A DNA stretch of 64,000 bases from assembly GCF_014197105.1 (NCBI RefSeq), contig NZ_JACIEV010000005.1:62001-126000 (forward strand). Direction: 5' to 3'. Made by a program: the position numbers and the translations under genes. The notes under the pieces were generated by a model. The model did not search any database. It was not told where the DNA came from and was given only the letters and a program-made list of their open reading frames with translations. The DNA is from Sphingomonas jinjuensis (GTDB taxonomy: Bacteria; Pseudomonadota; Alphaproteobacteria; Sphingomonadales; Sphingomonadaceae). This document shows, one piece after another, positions 30,510 through 44,038 of this stretch (position 1 is its first letter; each line of letters opens with the position of its first letter).

Positions 30510-31005
30510 CCGGCTTCGTCTCGACCGCCGCCGTCGTCGTCGGCGGGGTCACGGGCGGCCCCTTGGCGATCGCGGCGGCGAGCTGGGTGGCGTCGCCGCA
30601 CTGGCCCTTGCATAGCGTCTTGATGCGGGCGAGGTTCGCCTTCGCCTGGTTGAGCGCGCCCTTCTGAACCAGCGCCTCGCCCTGACCCCGCAAGGCGGCG
30701 ACGTCGTTGGGCTCGAGCAGCAACGCCTCGCGATAGAGCCGGATCGCCTTGCCCGGCAGGCCGCGGCTGTCAGCGATGTCGGCGAGCGTGATGAACGCCT
30801 GACGATTGCGCGGATCGACCGCGACCGCCGTCTCGATCAGATCGACCGCGCCATCGAGGTTGCCCGCCGCCCGTGCCGCCTTGCCCTGGGCGAGCAGCTG
30901 CATTGAGCGGGCATCGATCTGGTCATCGGGTCGCTGGCCGGAAAGGGAGGTCGACATACACACCACCGCCAACGACGCGGCGATGGCAACCGACGAAACG
31001 CGCAT
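30490..31005 (-). CDS. Secreted tetratricopeptide-repeat protein
   Basis: A 171-residue protein with a signal peptide ([17 protein letters not shown] region). About three TPR units lie between residues 35 and 135 ([78 protein letters not shown]). Two cysteines in LCKGQCGD and a Pro/Thr-rich tail follow. Such proteins mediate protein-protein contacts in the periplasm; the partner is unknown. It lies downstream of the RsmB-like gene on the same strand. The ATG at 31005 begins the signal peptide. Confidence 0.85.
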   Translation of the reverse strand: MRVSSVAIAASLAVVCMSTSLSGQRPDDQIDARSMQLLAQGKAARAAGNLDGAVDLIETAVAVDPRNRQAFITLADIADSRGLPGKAIRLYREALLLEPNDVAALRGQGEALVQKGALNQAKANLARIKTLCKGQCGDATQLAAAIAKGPPVTPPTTTAAVETKPATTAKE

Positions 31006-31038
31006 GATCGTCTCCGAAACGGGCACAATGGGCATCGG

Positions 31039-32220
31039 CTAGCACGGCGCCCGCAGCCGTGCGACAAAAAAGCCGTCGGTGCGATCGCTTGCCGGGTCGA
31101 GCCGAACCCCGGCCCCGCGCGGCGCTCCCGCGCCGAGCGACAGCGCTTCCGCCTGCCAGCCGGGATTGGCGGCGAGAAAGGCGGCGATCCGATCCGCCCC
31201 TTCCTCGTCCAGCAGCGAGCAGACGATATAGGCGAGCGCGCCGCCCGGCTTCACCAATGCGGCACCGACCTTGAGGACATGCTGCTGCGCGGCGGCGTAG
31301 CGGGCCAGCCGATCGGCGTTCAGCCGCCACCGAGCCTCGGGATTTCGTCGCCAGGTACCGGTGCCCGAGCAGGGCGCATCGATCAACACGCCGTCGGCGC
31401 TCGCCTGCCAGTCGGCAAGCATCTCCGCCTCACGCCCAGGGTTCAGCAGCCGCGTCTCGACGATCGTCGCCCCTGCCCGCTCGGCGCGTGCGGGCAATCG
31501 CGACAGGCGTGCCCGATCGATGTCGCAGGCTAGAATTTCCCCCGCCCCTGCCATCTCCGCCGCCAGTTGAAGCGTCTTGCCGCCGGCACCGGCGCACAGA
31601 TCGATGATCCGCTGGCCAGGCGCAGCGGCGAGCGCGGCCCCAACGATCTGGCTGCCCTCGTCCTGCACTTCGATCAGCCCGTCGCGATATTCCGACAGCG
31701 TCTCGACGTTGGTCCCGGACGGAAGGCGCAACCCCGCCGGCGCATGGGGCGTCGGTTCGGCGCCGGGGATCGTCAGCGTCGCGCGGCGTGCCTTGAGCGA
31801 GTTGACGCGGACGTCCAGCGTGGCCCTCCCGACGAGTGCCGCCATGGCGTCATCGCTCACCCCGGAGTCCTCGAGGCGCTCGACCAGCCAGGCCGGCGCA
31901 GCGCCGGGAGCTGCCCGCGGCTCGTCGGGTGCGGTGCGGGCGGGACCATGCACCGACCCGTTGAAGGTCTCGGCGAGCGCGGGATCACCGTCCGCGACGA
32001 GCAGCATCGCGGCGCGACCGCTCGCCGGCGGCTCGCCGGCGGCGCGGATCGCGCGATAGACGAGGTCGCGGACGGCACGGCGATCTTTCGACCCAGCGTA
32101 GCGGCGCGTCGCGAAATACCGGGCAATCAACGTGTCGGCCGCCGCCCCACCCGCCTGCGCGGCGGCGGCGATGGCATCGACCAGCTCGATCGCCGCTTGC
32201 GTGAGCGCGGCCGGCGTCAT
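31039..32220 (-). CDS. RsmB/NOP-type rRNA cytosine-C5 methyltransferase
   Basis: A 393-residue methylase with an N-terminal NusB-like RNA-binding region (about 1-130, including LIARYFATRRYAGSKDRRAVRDLVYRAI) and a C-terminal Rossmann domain. SAM motif I is IIDLCAGAGGKTLQLA. The two cysteines of this chemistry are in DAPCSGTGTWRRNPEARW (motif IV) and YIVCSLLDEEG (motif VI). It most likely makes m5C967 of 16S rRNA like RsmB, but other RsmB/RsmF substrates are possible. The TPR gene follows 33 bases downstream. Confidence 0.9.
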   Translation of the reverse strand: MTPAALTQAAIELVDAIAAAAQAGGAAADTLIARYFATRRYAGSKDRRAVRDLVYRAIRAAGEPPASGRAAMLLVADGDPALAETFNGSVHGPARTAPDEPRAAPGAAPAWLVERLEDSGVSDDAMAALVGRATLDVRVNSLKARRATLTIPGAEPTPHAPAGLRLPSGTNVETLSEYRDGLIEVQDEGSQIVGAALAAAPGQRIIDLCAGAGGKTLQLAAEMAGAGEILACDIDRARLSRLPARAERAGATIVETRLLNPGREAEMLADWQASADGVLIDAPCSGTGTWRRNPEARWRLNADRLARYAAAQQHVLKVGAALVKPGGALAYIVCSLLDEEGADRIAAFLAANPGWQAEALSLGAGAPRGAGVRLDPASDRTDGFFVARLRAPC

Positions 32221-32419
32221 GCCGCGGCCCTGCGAATGTTGAGACTCTTCACACGCGAAAACGGTTCTACGCCGCGAATGTTGAGACTCTTGACACCATG
32301 GCGGGCGAAGCCATCAGGCACCATCGGCAGCGAAAAGGGGCACGGCAGCACGGTCATGGCAACGCCATGCCCAGCGGATCGAATGTAGGACAGCGTTTTT
32401 TCCCGACCGCCCCGGTCGA
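32221..32419. other. Intergenic region between the RsmB-like and PagL-like genes
   Basis: This gap contains the 18-bp direct repeat listed separately, immediately upstream of the RsmB-like start. The rest has no convincing gene. An open frame across it on the minus strand runs antisense into the PagL gene and lacks any family resemblance. Confidence 0.5.
32232..32291. repeat. Tandem 18-bp direct repeat upstream of the RsmB-like gene
   Basis: GCGAATGTTGAGACTCTT occurs exactly at 32232-32249 and 32274-32291, with 42 bases from one start to the next (four helical turns). On the minus strand, the coding direction, it reads AAGAGTCTCAACATTCGC, and the proximal copy ends about 11 bases from the ATG. 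This suggests an operator or a leader element acting on the methylase gene. Confidence 0.6.
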
Positions 32420-33127
32420 TCAGCGGCCCAGCGTGCGGGACAGGCGGATGCCGATATTGTCGATACCGGGATTCTGATCCGAGAACAGCTGGCGGTGGCT
32501 GAAATGCTCCCACGCGACCTCGATGGACCAGCGCCGGTCGACGCGAACGCCGAGCGAGGCGTTGGGATTGAACAGCACCTGAGAACCGAATGACGTACGT
32601 CGCCGGTAGATGTCGTAGCGACGCTGAGCTTCCTGCGCAGGCAGACCGGCGGCGAACGGATCGGGCGTGAAGCGATAGCCGTCGTGGAGGGTCAGCCCGA
32701 TGCCCACCTGACCGTAGAGCCGCCCGCGCAATATGTGCTGACGCCATTCCGCGCCGCCGCTTGCGAAGCTCGTTCGGCCAGCCGTGCTGATCTGCACCTT
32801 CGCGGAAAGCCGCGGTTTCAAGAGGAATTGCAACGGCGCGGTACGGTACAAGAGCTGGACGTCGACAGTGCCGTCCTCTTCGCTGCCCTCATAGATCTCG
32901 CCCGGCGGCAGCTGGGGGAGATCGAAGATCAGGCGATCGCCCAACGGATGGAAGTTGGCGCCATGTTGGAAAACGCCAACGGCAATTTCCGAACGGCGCC
33001 CTTGATCCGCGGCGGATTGCGCGGATACCGGTTGTGGCATCACGCCGGTGCTTGTTCCTAGCAATGCCAAGGCGGCATGGCGCCACGTAACCGCTCGCGC
33101 AGCCGACCGACGTATGAAAGCCCCCAT
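32420..33127 (-). CDS. Lipid A deacylase / acyloxyacyl hydrolase, PagL-like outer-membrane protein
   Basis: A 235-residue protein with an N-terminal signal peptide (to about residue 37, VSAQ). Eight likely beta strands follow, compatible with a small outer-membrane barrel. The C-terminal block WEHFSHRQLFSDQNPGIDNIGIRLSRTLGR matches the PagL active-site region, in which a His-Ser pair and an upstream Glu act as a catalytic triad, and ends in an aromatic-poor strand. PagL removes an acyl chain from lipid A. Where the organism makes little classical LPS the substrate could be another lipid. It is monocistronic. Confidence 0.82.
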   Translation of the reverse strand: MGAFIRRSAARAVTWRHAALALLGTSTGVMPQPVSAQSAADQGRRSEIAVGVFQHGANFHPLGDRLIFDLPQLPPGEIYEGSEEDGTVDVQLLYRTAPLQFLLKPRLSAKVQISTAGRTSFASGGAEWRQHILRGRLYGQVGIGLTLHDGYRFTPDPFAAGLPAQEAQRRYDIYRRRTSFGSQVLFNPNASLGVRVDRRWSIEVAWEHFSHRQLFSDQNPGIDNIGIRLSRTLGR

Positions 33128-33416
33128 GTTTCTCCCGTCGATGGAAGAACACCAAGGTCGGGTTTCCGATCGATACCATCCCGTCTATGTGCGGATCCCG
33201 CATTTAACAAGTATTAGGATTGCGGGGCGCGACAGCGTGAAGTGGGATATGATCCACCATATCGCGGTGACGACGCGTGCCAATCGCCGACGCTAAGCTC
33301 TGATGACGCGCGGCCTGGACATTCCCACCATCATGATCGGATCGCCCGGAGCCTTGGCGGCATTCGATCGCGCCGAGGGGCTCGTCCGGTAAGACCGGGT
33401 GACGTCACGGTGGCAA
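33128..33416. other. Divergent intergenic region between the PagL-like and ClC genes
   Basis: This is one of the longer gaps in the window. It holds an inverted repeat GATATG-n6-CATATC at 33246-33263 and a 10-bp palindrome GTGACGTCAC at 33399-33408 just before the ClC start. An AT-rich stretch near 33203-33222 (ATTTAACAAGTATTAGGATT) could be a promoter for either gene. No gene was supported. Confidence 0.45.
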
Positions 33417-37747
<4,331 letters not shown>

Positions 37748-37751
<4 letters not shown>

Positions 37752-38203
37752 TCGATGTCCATCAGTGAGTCGGTCGGCTCGATCCAGTTGCGGCGAGCTT
37801 CGAGCGATAACGGCTGCTCGCGTCGATAGAAGCGGAGCGGCCAATCGCGCGCGCCCACCGGCGCGGCGAGCATCGCGTTGACCGAACGGTGGATCGACTC
37901 GTCGGCCGGACGCTCGGCGAGGAAAGCGCGGATCCCCGCCAGGTAACAGCGCGTGATGGTTTCGTGATAGCCGTGGTGATCGTCGTTCACCCCGCCGACG
38001 CTCTCATTATAGCCGGCGATGATGGCCACGATGCGCGCATCAAGATCGATGTCGGGCCGCTTGCGGACCAGCCAGGCGATGGCGGCGAGATGCGCCTCGT
38101 GCGTCCATTCCGGACGTGGCAGTGTGCGGGCGAGAAGCCCCGCGCCGACATGCGCGACGGCGTCGTCGTCGGGAAAGAGGCGGATGGGGTGGAGGTCGGT
38201 CAC
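37748..38203 (-). CDS. Conserved protein of unknown function
   Basis: A 151-residue acidic, soluble-looking protein. It has no signal peptide or membrane helix. His- and Asp-rich segments (WTHEAHLAAIAWLVRKRPDIDLD, GVNDDHHGYHETITRCYLAGIRAFLAERP) look like possible metal- or haem-binding helices, but I do not recognise the family. The GTG start at 38203 has AAGGA seven bases upstream; longer frames run antisense into pckA sequence. It lies 43 bases beyond the pckA stop on the same strand, so it may be co-transcribed with pckA. Confidence 0.7.
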
Positions 38204-38246
38204 GATCGGGTCCTTGATGGCGGACCCGATCGCGGCCGGGTCCTCG

Positions 38247-39860
38247 TCAGACAGTCTGGGCGGCGATGCGGGGGGCGGATTGTCGCACACCCTCGTCGAC
38301 GTGATCGGCGAATTGGGCGAAGTTCTCGACGAACAGGTCGACGAGCCTGGCCGCGGTCGCGTCATATTCGGCCTCGTCAGGCCAAGTTTCGCGTGGGTCG
38401 AGGATGGCGGAATCAACGCCCGGCACCGCGACCGGCACCTTGAAGCCGAAGTTCGGATCGGTGCGGAATTCCGCGTCGTTCAGCGAGCCGTCGAGCGCGG
38501 CATTGAGCAGCGCGCGCGTCGCCTTGATCGGCATGCGGTGGCCGACGCCATACTTGCCGCCAGTCCAGCCGGTGTTGACCAGCCAGCAGTCGACCCCGCC
38601 CTTGGCGATCCGCTCCTTGAGGAGGTTGCCGTAGACCGACGGATGGCGCGGCATGAACGGCGCGCCGAAGCACGTCGAGAAGGTGGCATCGGGCTCGGTC
38701 ACACCGATCTCGGTGCCCGCCACGCGCGCGGTGTAGCCGGACAGGAAGTGGTACATCGCCTGCTCAGGCGTCAGCTTCGCGATCGGCGGCAGGATGCCAT
38801 AGGCGTCCGCGGTCAGCATCACGATATTCTCGGGCACGCCGCCCATATTGTGCTCGGACGTGTTCGGGATGAAATCGAGCGGATAGGCGCCGCGCGAATT
38901 TTCGGCGAGGCTGTTGTCGTCGAGGTCGAGCTGACGCGTGACCGGGTCCATCACGACATTCTCGAGCACCGTGCCGAAGCGTTTGGTGGTCGCGAAGATC
39001 TCGGGCTCGGCATCCTCCGACAGGCGGATCATCTTGGCATAGCAGCCGCCCTCGAAATTGAAGACGGCGGTGTCCGACCAGCCATGCTCGTCGTCGCCGA
39101 TCAGCGTGCGGCTGGCATCGGCCGAGAGCGTCGTCTTGCCGGTGCCGGACAGGCCAAAGAATACCGCGGTGTTGCCGCCGTCGTGCGCCATGTTCGCCGA
39201 GCAGTGCATCGGCATGACGCCGGTCGTCGGCAGCAAATAGTTGAGGAGGCCGAACACCGACTTCTTCATCTCGCCCGCATAGCGGGTGCCGCCGATCAGG
39301 ATCAGCTTCTCGGAAAAGTTGACCGCGATCACCGTTTCGCTGCGGGTGCCGTGGCGCGCGGGGTCGGCGCGGAAGCTCGGCAGATCGATGATGGTGTATT
39401 CGGCCTGGAAACCCTTCAACTCATGCTCTTCGGGCCGCACCAGCATGGTGCGGATGAACAGGTTGTGCCACGCCAGTTCGTTGATGACGCGGACGCGCAC
39501 GCGGTGCTCGGGCTGCGACCCGCCGTAGAGGTCCTGGACGTACAGGTCCTCCTTGTCGCGCAGCGCCTTCATGAAGTCGGCCTTCAGCGCGGCGAAATGG
39601 TCGGGCTCCATCGCCTTGTTGGTCTTGCCCCACCAGACGGTCGAGTCGGTCTCGGCATCGCGGACGATGAACTTGTCCTGCGCGCTGCGACCGGTGTGCG
39701 CGCCGGTTTCGACCACCAGCGGGCCATCGGCGGATAGCTTGCCCTCGCCGCGGGCAACCGCCGCCTCGAGCAGGCGGGCGGTAACCAGGTTCCAATGTAG
39801 ATCTGCGCGGGTCTCGATGCCCTGCGCCTCGAGGCCAGCCTCGGGTATACGCTCGTTCAC
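38247..39860 (-). CDS. pckA: Phosphoenolpyruvate carboxykinase (ATP) PckA
   Basis: A 537-residue gluconeogenic enzyme converting oxaloacetate and ATP to PEP and CO2. The kinase-type P-loop is [15 protein letters not shown], and the metal-binding [22 protein letters not shown] follows. [16 protein letters not shown] is the PCK-specific block. The GTG at 39860 is preferred because GGGGAAGGA ends seven bases upstream; an ATG at 39878 would add six residues but overlaps that site. It is divergent from chvI across a 169-base region holding a 14-bp palindrome, an arrangement also known from rhizobia. Confidence 0.96.
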   Translation of the reverse strand: MNERIPEAGLEAQGIETRADLHWNLVTARLLEAAVARGEGKLSADGPLVVETGAHTGRSAQDKFIVRDAETDSTVWWGKTNKAMEPDHFAALKADFMKALRDKEDLYVQDLYGGSQPEHRVRVRVINELAWHNLFIRTMLVRPEEHELKGFQAEYTIIDLPSFRADPARHGTRSETVIAVNFSEKLILIGGTRYAGEMKKSVFGLLNYLLPTTGVMPMHCSANMAHDGGNTAVFFGLSGTGKTTLSADASRTLIGDDEHGWSDTAVFNFEGGCYAKMIRLSEDAEPEIFATTKRFGTVLENVVMDPVTRQLDLDDNSLAENSRGAYPLDFIPNTSEHNMGGVPENIVMLTADAYGILPPIAKLTPEQAMYHFLSGYTARVAGTEIGVTEPDATFSTCFGAPFMPRHPSVYGNLLKERIAKGGVDCWLVNTGWTGGKYGVGHRMPIKATRALLNAALDGSLNDAEFRTDPNFGFKVPVAVPGVDSAILDPRETWPDEAEYDATAARLVDLFVENFAQFADHVDEGVRQSAPRIAAQTV

Positions 39861-39867
39861 GTCGTCA

Positions 39868-39876
39868 TCCTTCCCC
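39868..39876 (-). promoter_or_regulatory. Ribosome-binding site deciding the pckA GTG start
   Basis: GGGGAAGGA on the minus strand, with its AAGGA core ending seven bases before the GTG at 39860. It overlaps the alternative ATG at 39878, which therefore is unlikely to be used. Confidence 0.6.
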
Positions 39877-39904
39877 ATGGGTCGTCGTTGCGGTCTTTGG
39901 CTGC

Positions 39905-39918
39905 CGCATACGTATGCG
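39905..39918. promoter_or_regulatory. 14-bp perfect palindrome between pckA and chvI, candidate operator
   Basis: CGCATACGTATGCG reads the same on both strands. It lies 45 bases upstream of the pckA GTG and 112 bases upstream of the chvI ATG. The central CG with flanking AT steps resembles LacI/GalR-type operators. In Sinorhizobium a LacI-type regulator, PckR, controls pckA, so an analogous regulator is plausible. The regulator gene is not in this window. Confidence 0.5.
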
Positions 39919-40029
39919 TGCGACTAAGCGGCAGCGGCCGCCCGGTCAAATCACGATCCGCCATCCTGTGGTTGAGCCTGTCCCGGCTTTGCACTACCGC
40001 AGGCACGTGCCCCGCCGGACCCATAGCCG

Positions 40030-40737
40030 ATGACCGCCACGATCGCGCTGGTCGACGACGACCGCAACATCCTGACCTCGGTATCGATCGCGCTGCAGGC
40101 AGAGGGCTTTCTGACCCGCGTCTATTCCGATGGCGAGACGGCGCTGAAGGCGTTGATCGACAATCCGCCCGATCTCGCCATCTTCGACATCAAGATGCCG
40201 CGGATGGACGGGCTGGAGCTGTTGCGCCGGCTGCGCGAGAAGAGCCAGACGCCGGTCATCTTCCTGACCAGCAAGGACGACGAGCTCGACGAGGCGCTGG
40301 GCCTGGCGATGGGCGCCGACGATTATATCGCCAAGCCGTTCAGCCAGCGGCTGCTGATCGCCCGCATCCGCGCGATCCTGCGCCGGACCGAGGTGGCACA
40401 GCAGGGCGGCGGAGAGGCGGACGCCGAGGTTTCGGGGCCGCTGGAGCGGGGCCGGCTGTCAATGGACCCGGCGCGGCATCGTACGCTGTGGGGCGGCCAG
40501 CCGGTGACGCTGACCGTCACCGAATTCCTGATCCTGGAAACGCTGGCGCAGCGGCCGGGGATCGTGAAGACGCGCAATCAGCTGATGGATGCGGCCTATC
40601 AGGACGACATCTACGTCGACGATCGCACCATCGACAGCCACATCAAGCGATTGCGCCGCAAGTTCCGCCAGGTCGATCCCGAATTCGACGCCATCGAGAC
40701 GCTGTATGGCGCCGGCTACCGATTCTCCGAGGAGTGA
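40030..40737 (+). CDS. chvI: Two-component response regulator ChvI
   Basis: A 235-residue OmpR/PhoB-type regulator. The receiver has the acidic pair at 9-11, phospho-acceptor Asp53 ([11 protein letters not shown]), Thr in FLTSKDDE and Lys in IAKPFSQR. The winged helix ends in [32 protein letters not shown]. The gene order pckA / chvI-chvG-hprK-EIIA-HPr is the alphaproteobacterial ChvG/ChvI signature. In other genera the system responds to acid or cell-wall stress and controls envelope and metabolic genes. The start has no strong competitor. Confidence 0.95.
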   Translation: MTATIALVDDDRNILTSVSIALQAEGFLTRVYSDGETALKALIDNPPDLAIFDIKMPRMDGLELLRRLREKSQTPVIFLTSKDDELDEALGLAMGADDYIAKPFSQRLLIARIRAILRRTEVAQQGGGEADAEVSGPLERGRLSMDPARHRTLWGGQPVTLTVTEFLILETLAQRPGIVKTRNQLMDAAYQDDIYVDDRTIDSHIKRLRRKFRQVDPEFDAIETLYGAGYRFSEE

Positions 40738-42283
40738 TCCGCCTGGCGTAGGCAGCGACCTGACGCTGCGCTGGTCGGGGCAGATTTCGCTCACGCGGCG
40801 CATCCTGGCGGTCAACATCCTGGCGCTGCTGCTGCTGGCGGGCGGTTTCTTCTACCTGGATTCGTTCCGGTCGCGGATCATCGACAGCCGCGTCCAGCAG
40901 GCGACGCGCGAGGCGCGGCTGATCGCCGAGGCGATGGCGACGGTGACGCCGGCGCATCGGGACGAGCTGGTCGAGCGGCTGGCGGTCGATACCGGCGCCC
41001 GCATCCGCGTGTTCGACGAGGCGGGCGCGATGGTCGCGGACAGCAGGGCGCTCGGCGTCCGCAACTTCCGGCTGGTCGATCCCGATCGCGAGGGCGCCGA
41101 CCAGAAGGTCGCCCGCTGGCTGGACGCGGGCATCGACACGGTCGTCGGTGCGGTGCGTCCTCCCCTCTATCGCGAGCGCGACGGCGGCATGGCGTGGCCC
41201 GACGTGAAGATGGCGGCGAGCGAGGGCGCGATCGCCGCCAGCGTCTGGCGAGCGCCCGATCGCACACCGGTCATCACCGCGGCGGCGCGCGTGCCGGGCG
41301 GCGTGGTGATGACGACGGTCAACGCGCGCGACATCACCCAGACGGTGCGGATCGAGCGGTTTCGGCTGAGCCTGGTGCTGCTGGTCGTGACGCTGCTGTC
41401 GGTGCTGCTGTCGCTGTTCCTGGCGCGCACGATTGTGCGGCCGCTACGGCGACTGGCGCGCGCGGCGGTGCGGGTGCGGCTGGGCCGCGCGCGTGAGGTG
41501 GTGGTGCCACGGCTGCCGTCGCGTCGCGACGAGCTGGGGATGCTGGCGCGGGCGCTGTCGGACATGAGCATCGCGCTGCGCGCGCGGATCGACGCCACGG
41601 AGGCGTTCGCGGCCGATGTGACGCACGAGATGAAGAACCCCCTCGCATCACTGCGATCGGCGGTCGAAGGTCTGGGCCATGTCCGCGATCCCGAGCTTCA
41701 GCAGCGGCTGCTGGCGATCGTGCGTGACGACGTCCATCGGCTCGACCGGCTGATTACCGACATTTCCGAGGCGTCGCGGCTCGACGCCCAGCTAAGCCGC
41801 GCCAAGTTCGAGCCGGTCGACGTCGCGGCGATGATCGGTGCGCTGCTCGACCAGCGGGCCCAGCGCGGCGTCGAGCGCGGCATCCGCATCCGCTACGATC
41901 GCGACGATGGCGCCCTGCCCCCGGTGCTGGGCGAAGGCGCGCGGCTGGAGCGGGTGTTCGAGAACCTGATCGACAATGCGATCTCATTCTCTCCCGATGA
42001 CGGGCTGATCGGGATCGGCATCGGCGTTCTGGACGATGACCTGATCGTGCGTATCGAGGACGAGGGGCCCGGCGTGCCCGAGGACGCGCGCGAGGCGGTC
42101 TTCCGCCGCTTCCAGTCGGTCCGTCCGGCGACCGAGACGTTCGGCCAGCATTCGGGGCTTGGCCTCGCGATCGCCCGGACGATCGTCGAGGCGCATCAGG
42201 GCACGATCGCGGTCGAGGCGCGCGAGGACCGTATCGCCGGCGCGCGGTTCGTCGTCCATCTGCCGCGGGCGGACCTGCGATGA
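40706..42283 (+). CDS. chvG: Sensor histidine kinase ChvG
   Basis: A 525-residue membrane kinase. Membrane helices are at about 33-50 and 221-241, flanking a periplasmic sensor of about 170 residues (in rhizobia the site for ExoR binding; no exoR is seen here). A HAMP linker follows, then the H-box [18 protein letters not shown] with His307, N-box [12 protein letters not shown]1 EDEGPGVPE and G2 HSGLGLAIA. The only usable start found is ATG at 40706, overlapping chvI by 32 bases. It overlaps hprK by 4 bases. Confidence 0.94.
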   Translation: MAPATDSPRSDPPGVGSDLTLRWSGQISLTRRILAVNILALLLLAGGFFYLDSFRSRIIDSRVQQATREARLIAEAMATVTPAHRDELVERLAVDTGARIRVFDEAGAMVADSRALGVRNFRLVDPDREGADQKVARWLDAGIDTVVGAVRPPLYRERDGGMAWPDVKMAASEGAIAASVWRAPDRTPVITAAARVPGGVVMTTVNARDITQTVRIERFRLSLVLLVVTLLSVLLSLFLARTIVRPLRRLARAAVRVRLGRAREVVVPRLPSRRDELGMLARALSDMSIALRARIDATEAFAADVTHEMKNPLASLRSAVEGLGHVRDPELQQRLLAIVRDDVHRLDRLITDISEASRLDAQLSRAKFEPVDVAAMIGALLDQRAQRGVERGIRIRYDRDDGALPPVLGEGARLERVFENLIDNAISFSPDDGLIGIGIGVLDDDLIVRIEDEGPGVPEDAREAVFRRFQSVRPATETFGQHSGLGLAIARTIVEAHQGTIAVEAREDRIAGARFVVHLPRADLR

Positions 42284-42702
42284 GCGACACCGTCCATGCG
42301 ACCTGCGTCGCGATCCACGGTCGCGCCGTATTGATCGAGGGGCGATCCGGGACGGGCAAGTCCGACCTTGCCCTGCGGCTGATCGATCGCGGCGCAGTAC
42401 TGGTCGGCGACGACCGGGTGCGGATCGAGGCCGCCGGCGGGCGGCTGGTCGCGCATGCGGTGCCGACGATCGCCGGCCGGATCGAGGTGCGCGGGGTCGG
42501 CATCGCGACGCTGCCGTTCCTGGCCGAGGCGCCGGTCGCGCTGCTCGTCATGCTCGGCGCGCCGGTCAAGCGCCTGCCCGAGCCGATGACCCGCCGCCTT
42601 GCCGGGGTCGACATACCCGCTATCGCGCTCGACGCATTCGAGGCATCGACGCCGATCAAGATCGAACTGGCGCTTCGCCAACCGGAGGCCATTCTGCCAT
42701 GA
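42280..42702 (+). CDS. hprK: Short HPr kinase/phosphorylase HprK
   Basis: A 140-residue protein that corresponds only to the catalytic core of Gram-positive HprK (about 310 residues). Walker A is GRSGTGKS (21-28), followed by GAVLVGDDRVRIE. The C-terminal phosphatase-type signature region is shortened. In alphaproteobacteria this form phosphorylates HPr on a serine. The HPr encoded three genes downstream keeps a matching serine (Ser49). It overlaps both chvG and rapZ by 4 bases. Confidence 0.92.
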   Translation: MSDTVHATCVAIHGRAVLIEGRSGTGKSDLALRLIDRGAVLVGDDRVRIEAAGGRLVAHAVPTIAGRIEVRGVGIATLPFLAEAPVALLVMLGAPVKRLPEPMTRRLAGVDIPAIALDAFEASTPIKIELALRQPEAILP

Positions 42703-43613
42703 CTGCCGAGCGCAAGGACATATTGATCGTCACCGGCCTGTCGGGCGGCGGCAAGTCGACGGTGTTGAAGACGCTGGAAGACCTGGGCTGGGAGACGGTG
42801 GACAACCTGCCGCTGGTGCTGCTCGACCGACTGCTCGACGCGCCGGTCGCCGAGAGTGCGTCGGGTCCCGACCAGCCGCTGGCGATCGGCATCGGCGCGC
42901 GGACCCGCGACTTCGATCCCGTGCGAATCGTCGAGCGGATCCGCCGGCTGCGCGACGATCACGGCTGGGACGTCGGCATCCTGTTCCTCGACTGTTCGGG
43001 CGCCGAGCTGGAACGCCGCTATACCGAGACGCGGCGGCGCCACCCGCTCGCCGCCGACCGCCCCGCCGCGGACGGGATCGTTCGCGAGCGCGAGCTGCTG
43101 GCACCGCTGCGCGACTGGGCGAACCGGCTGATCGACACGACGCGGATGAGCGCGAACGATCTGGCACAGCAGGTGCGGCGCGATTTCGCGCCCAAGAGCG
43201 CTGGGCCGGTCCTGTCGGTGACGTCGTTCGGCTTCGCCCGGGGATTGCCGCGCGACGCCGACCTGGTGTTCGACATGCGTTTCCTGCGCAACCCGCATTG
43301 GGACGCCCGGCTGCGGCCCGGGACGGGACTCGACGCCGACGTCGCCGCCTATGTCGCCGCCGACCCTGCCTATGAGCCGGCGGTCTCGCGGATCGAGGAC
43401 CTGCTCACGCTGCTGCTGCCCCGCTATCGTGCTGAGGGCAAAAGCTATGTCACCGTCGCGATCGGCTGTACCGGAGGGAGACACCGGTCGGTCCATGTCG
43501 CCGAACGGATCGCCGCCCGGTTGCGCGGCGAGGGATTTTCGCCCACGGTCACCCATCGTGACCTGGCAACCGCGCCGCAGGACTCGCTGGAGGGTTCGCC
43601 GGTCGCACAATGA
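42699..43613 (+). CDS. rapZ: RNase adapter / nucleotide-binding protein RapZ
   Basis: A 304-residue protein of the YvcJ/RapZ family. Walker A is TGLSGGGKST near residue 13, with a Walker B-like VGILFLDCSGAELERRYTETRRRHPL. The C-terminal domain includes SFGFARGLPRDADLVFDMRFLRNP and the family block AIGCTGGRHRSVHVAERIA. In E. coli RapZ guides a small RNA that controls glucosamine-6-phosphate synthase; in other bacteria the role is less clear. Its place between hprK and the PTS proteins suggests a link to PTS signalling. It overlaps both neighbours by 4 bases. Confidence 0.95.
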   Translation: MTAERKDILIVTGLSGGGKSTVLKTLEDLGWETVDNLPLVLLDRLLDAPVAESASGPDQPLAIGIGARTRDFDPVRIVERIRRLRDDHGWDVGILFLDCSGAELERRYTETRRRHPLAADRPAADGIVRERELLAPLRDWANRLIDTTRMSANDLAQQVRRDFAPKSAGPVLSVTSFGFARGLPRDADLVFDMRFLRNPHWDARLRPGTGLDADVAAYVAADPAYEPAVSRIEDLLTLLLPRYRAEGKSYVTVAIGCTGGRHRSVHVAERIAARLRGEGFSPTVTHRDLATAPQDSLEGSPVAQ

Positions 43614-44038
43614 GTGATACGACAAATCCCATGATTGGTCTGGTTCTGGTGACTCACGGACGGCTCGCGGAGGAGTTCGTGACCGCGATGGTGCACGTCG
43701 TCGGCCCGCAGGAGCGGGTGGCGACGATCTCCATCGGCCCCGACGACGACATGGAGGAACGCCGCGCAGACATCGCCGCCGCAATCGAGACGGTCGACGT
43801 CGGGCGAGGCGTGATCGTGCTGACCGACCTGTTCGGGGGTACACCGTCGAACCTCGCGATCTCGCTGATGCGGCGCGGGCATGTCGAGGTGATCGCCGGC
43901 ATGAACCTGCCGATGCTCATCCGGCTGGGATCGGCGCGCAAGTCGATGAAGGTGGTCGAGGCAGTGGCCGCGGCGCGCGAGGCGGGGCGGAAATATATCT
44001 CGGTCGCGTCCGAGGTGCTGGGCGAGGCAGCGGCATGA
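43610..44038 (+). CDS. PTS system EIIA component, mannose family
   Basis: A 142-residue EIIA(Man)-type phosphocarrier with phospho-acceptor His16 in LVLVTHGRLAEEFV. TDLFGGTPSNLAISLM is the second family signature. No EIIB, EIIC or EIID genes are nearby, so it is likely regulatory rather than sugar-transporting, as in other alphaproteobacteria with an incomplete PTS. It overlaps HPr by 4 bases and would receive phosphate from it. Confidence 0.93.
   Translation: MSDTTNPMIGLVLVTHGRLAEEFVTAMVHVVGPQERVATISIGPDDDMEERRADIAAAIETVDVGRGVIVLTDLFGGTPSNLAISLMRRGHVEVIAGMNLPMLIRLGSARKSMKVVEAVAAAREAGRKYISVASEVLGEAAA

Noticed and set aside
32217..32747. A 176-residue frame ending in duplicated KSLNIR peptides
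   Set aside because: The duplicated peptide simply reflects the DNA direct repeat, and the rest overlaps the PagL-like gene in another frame.
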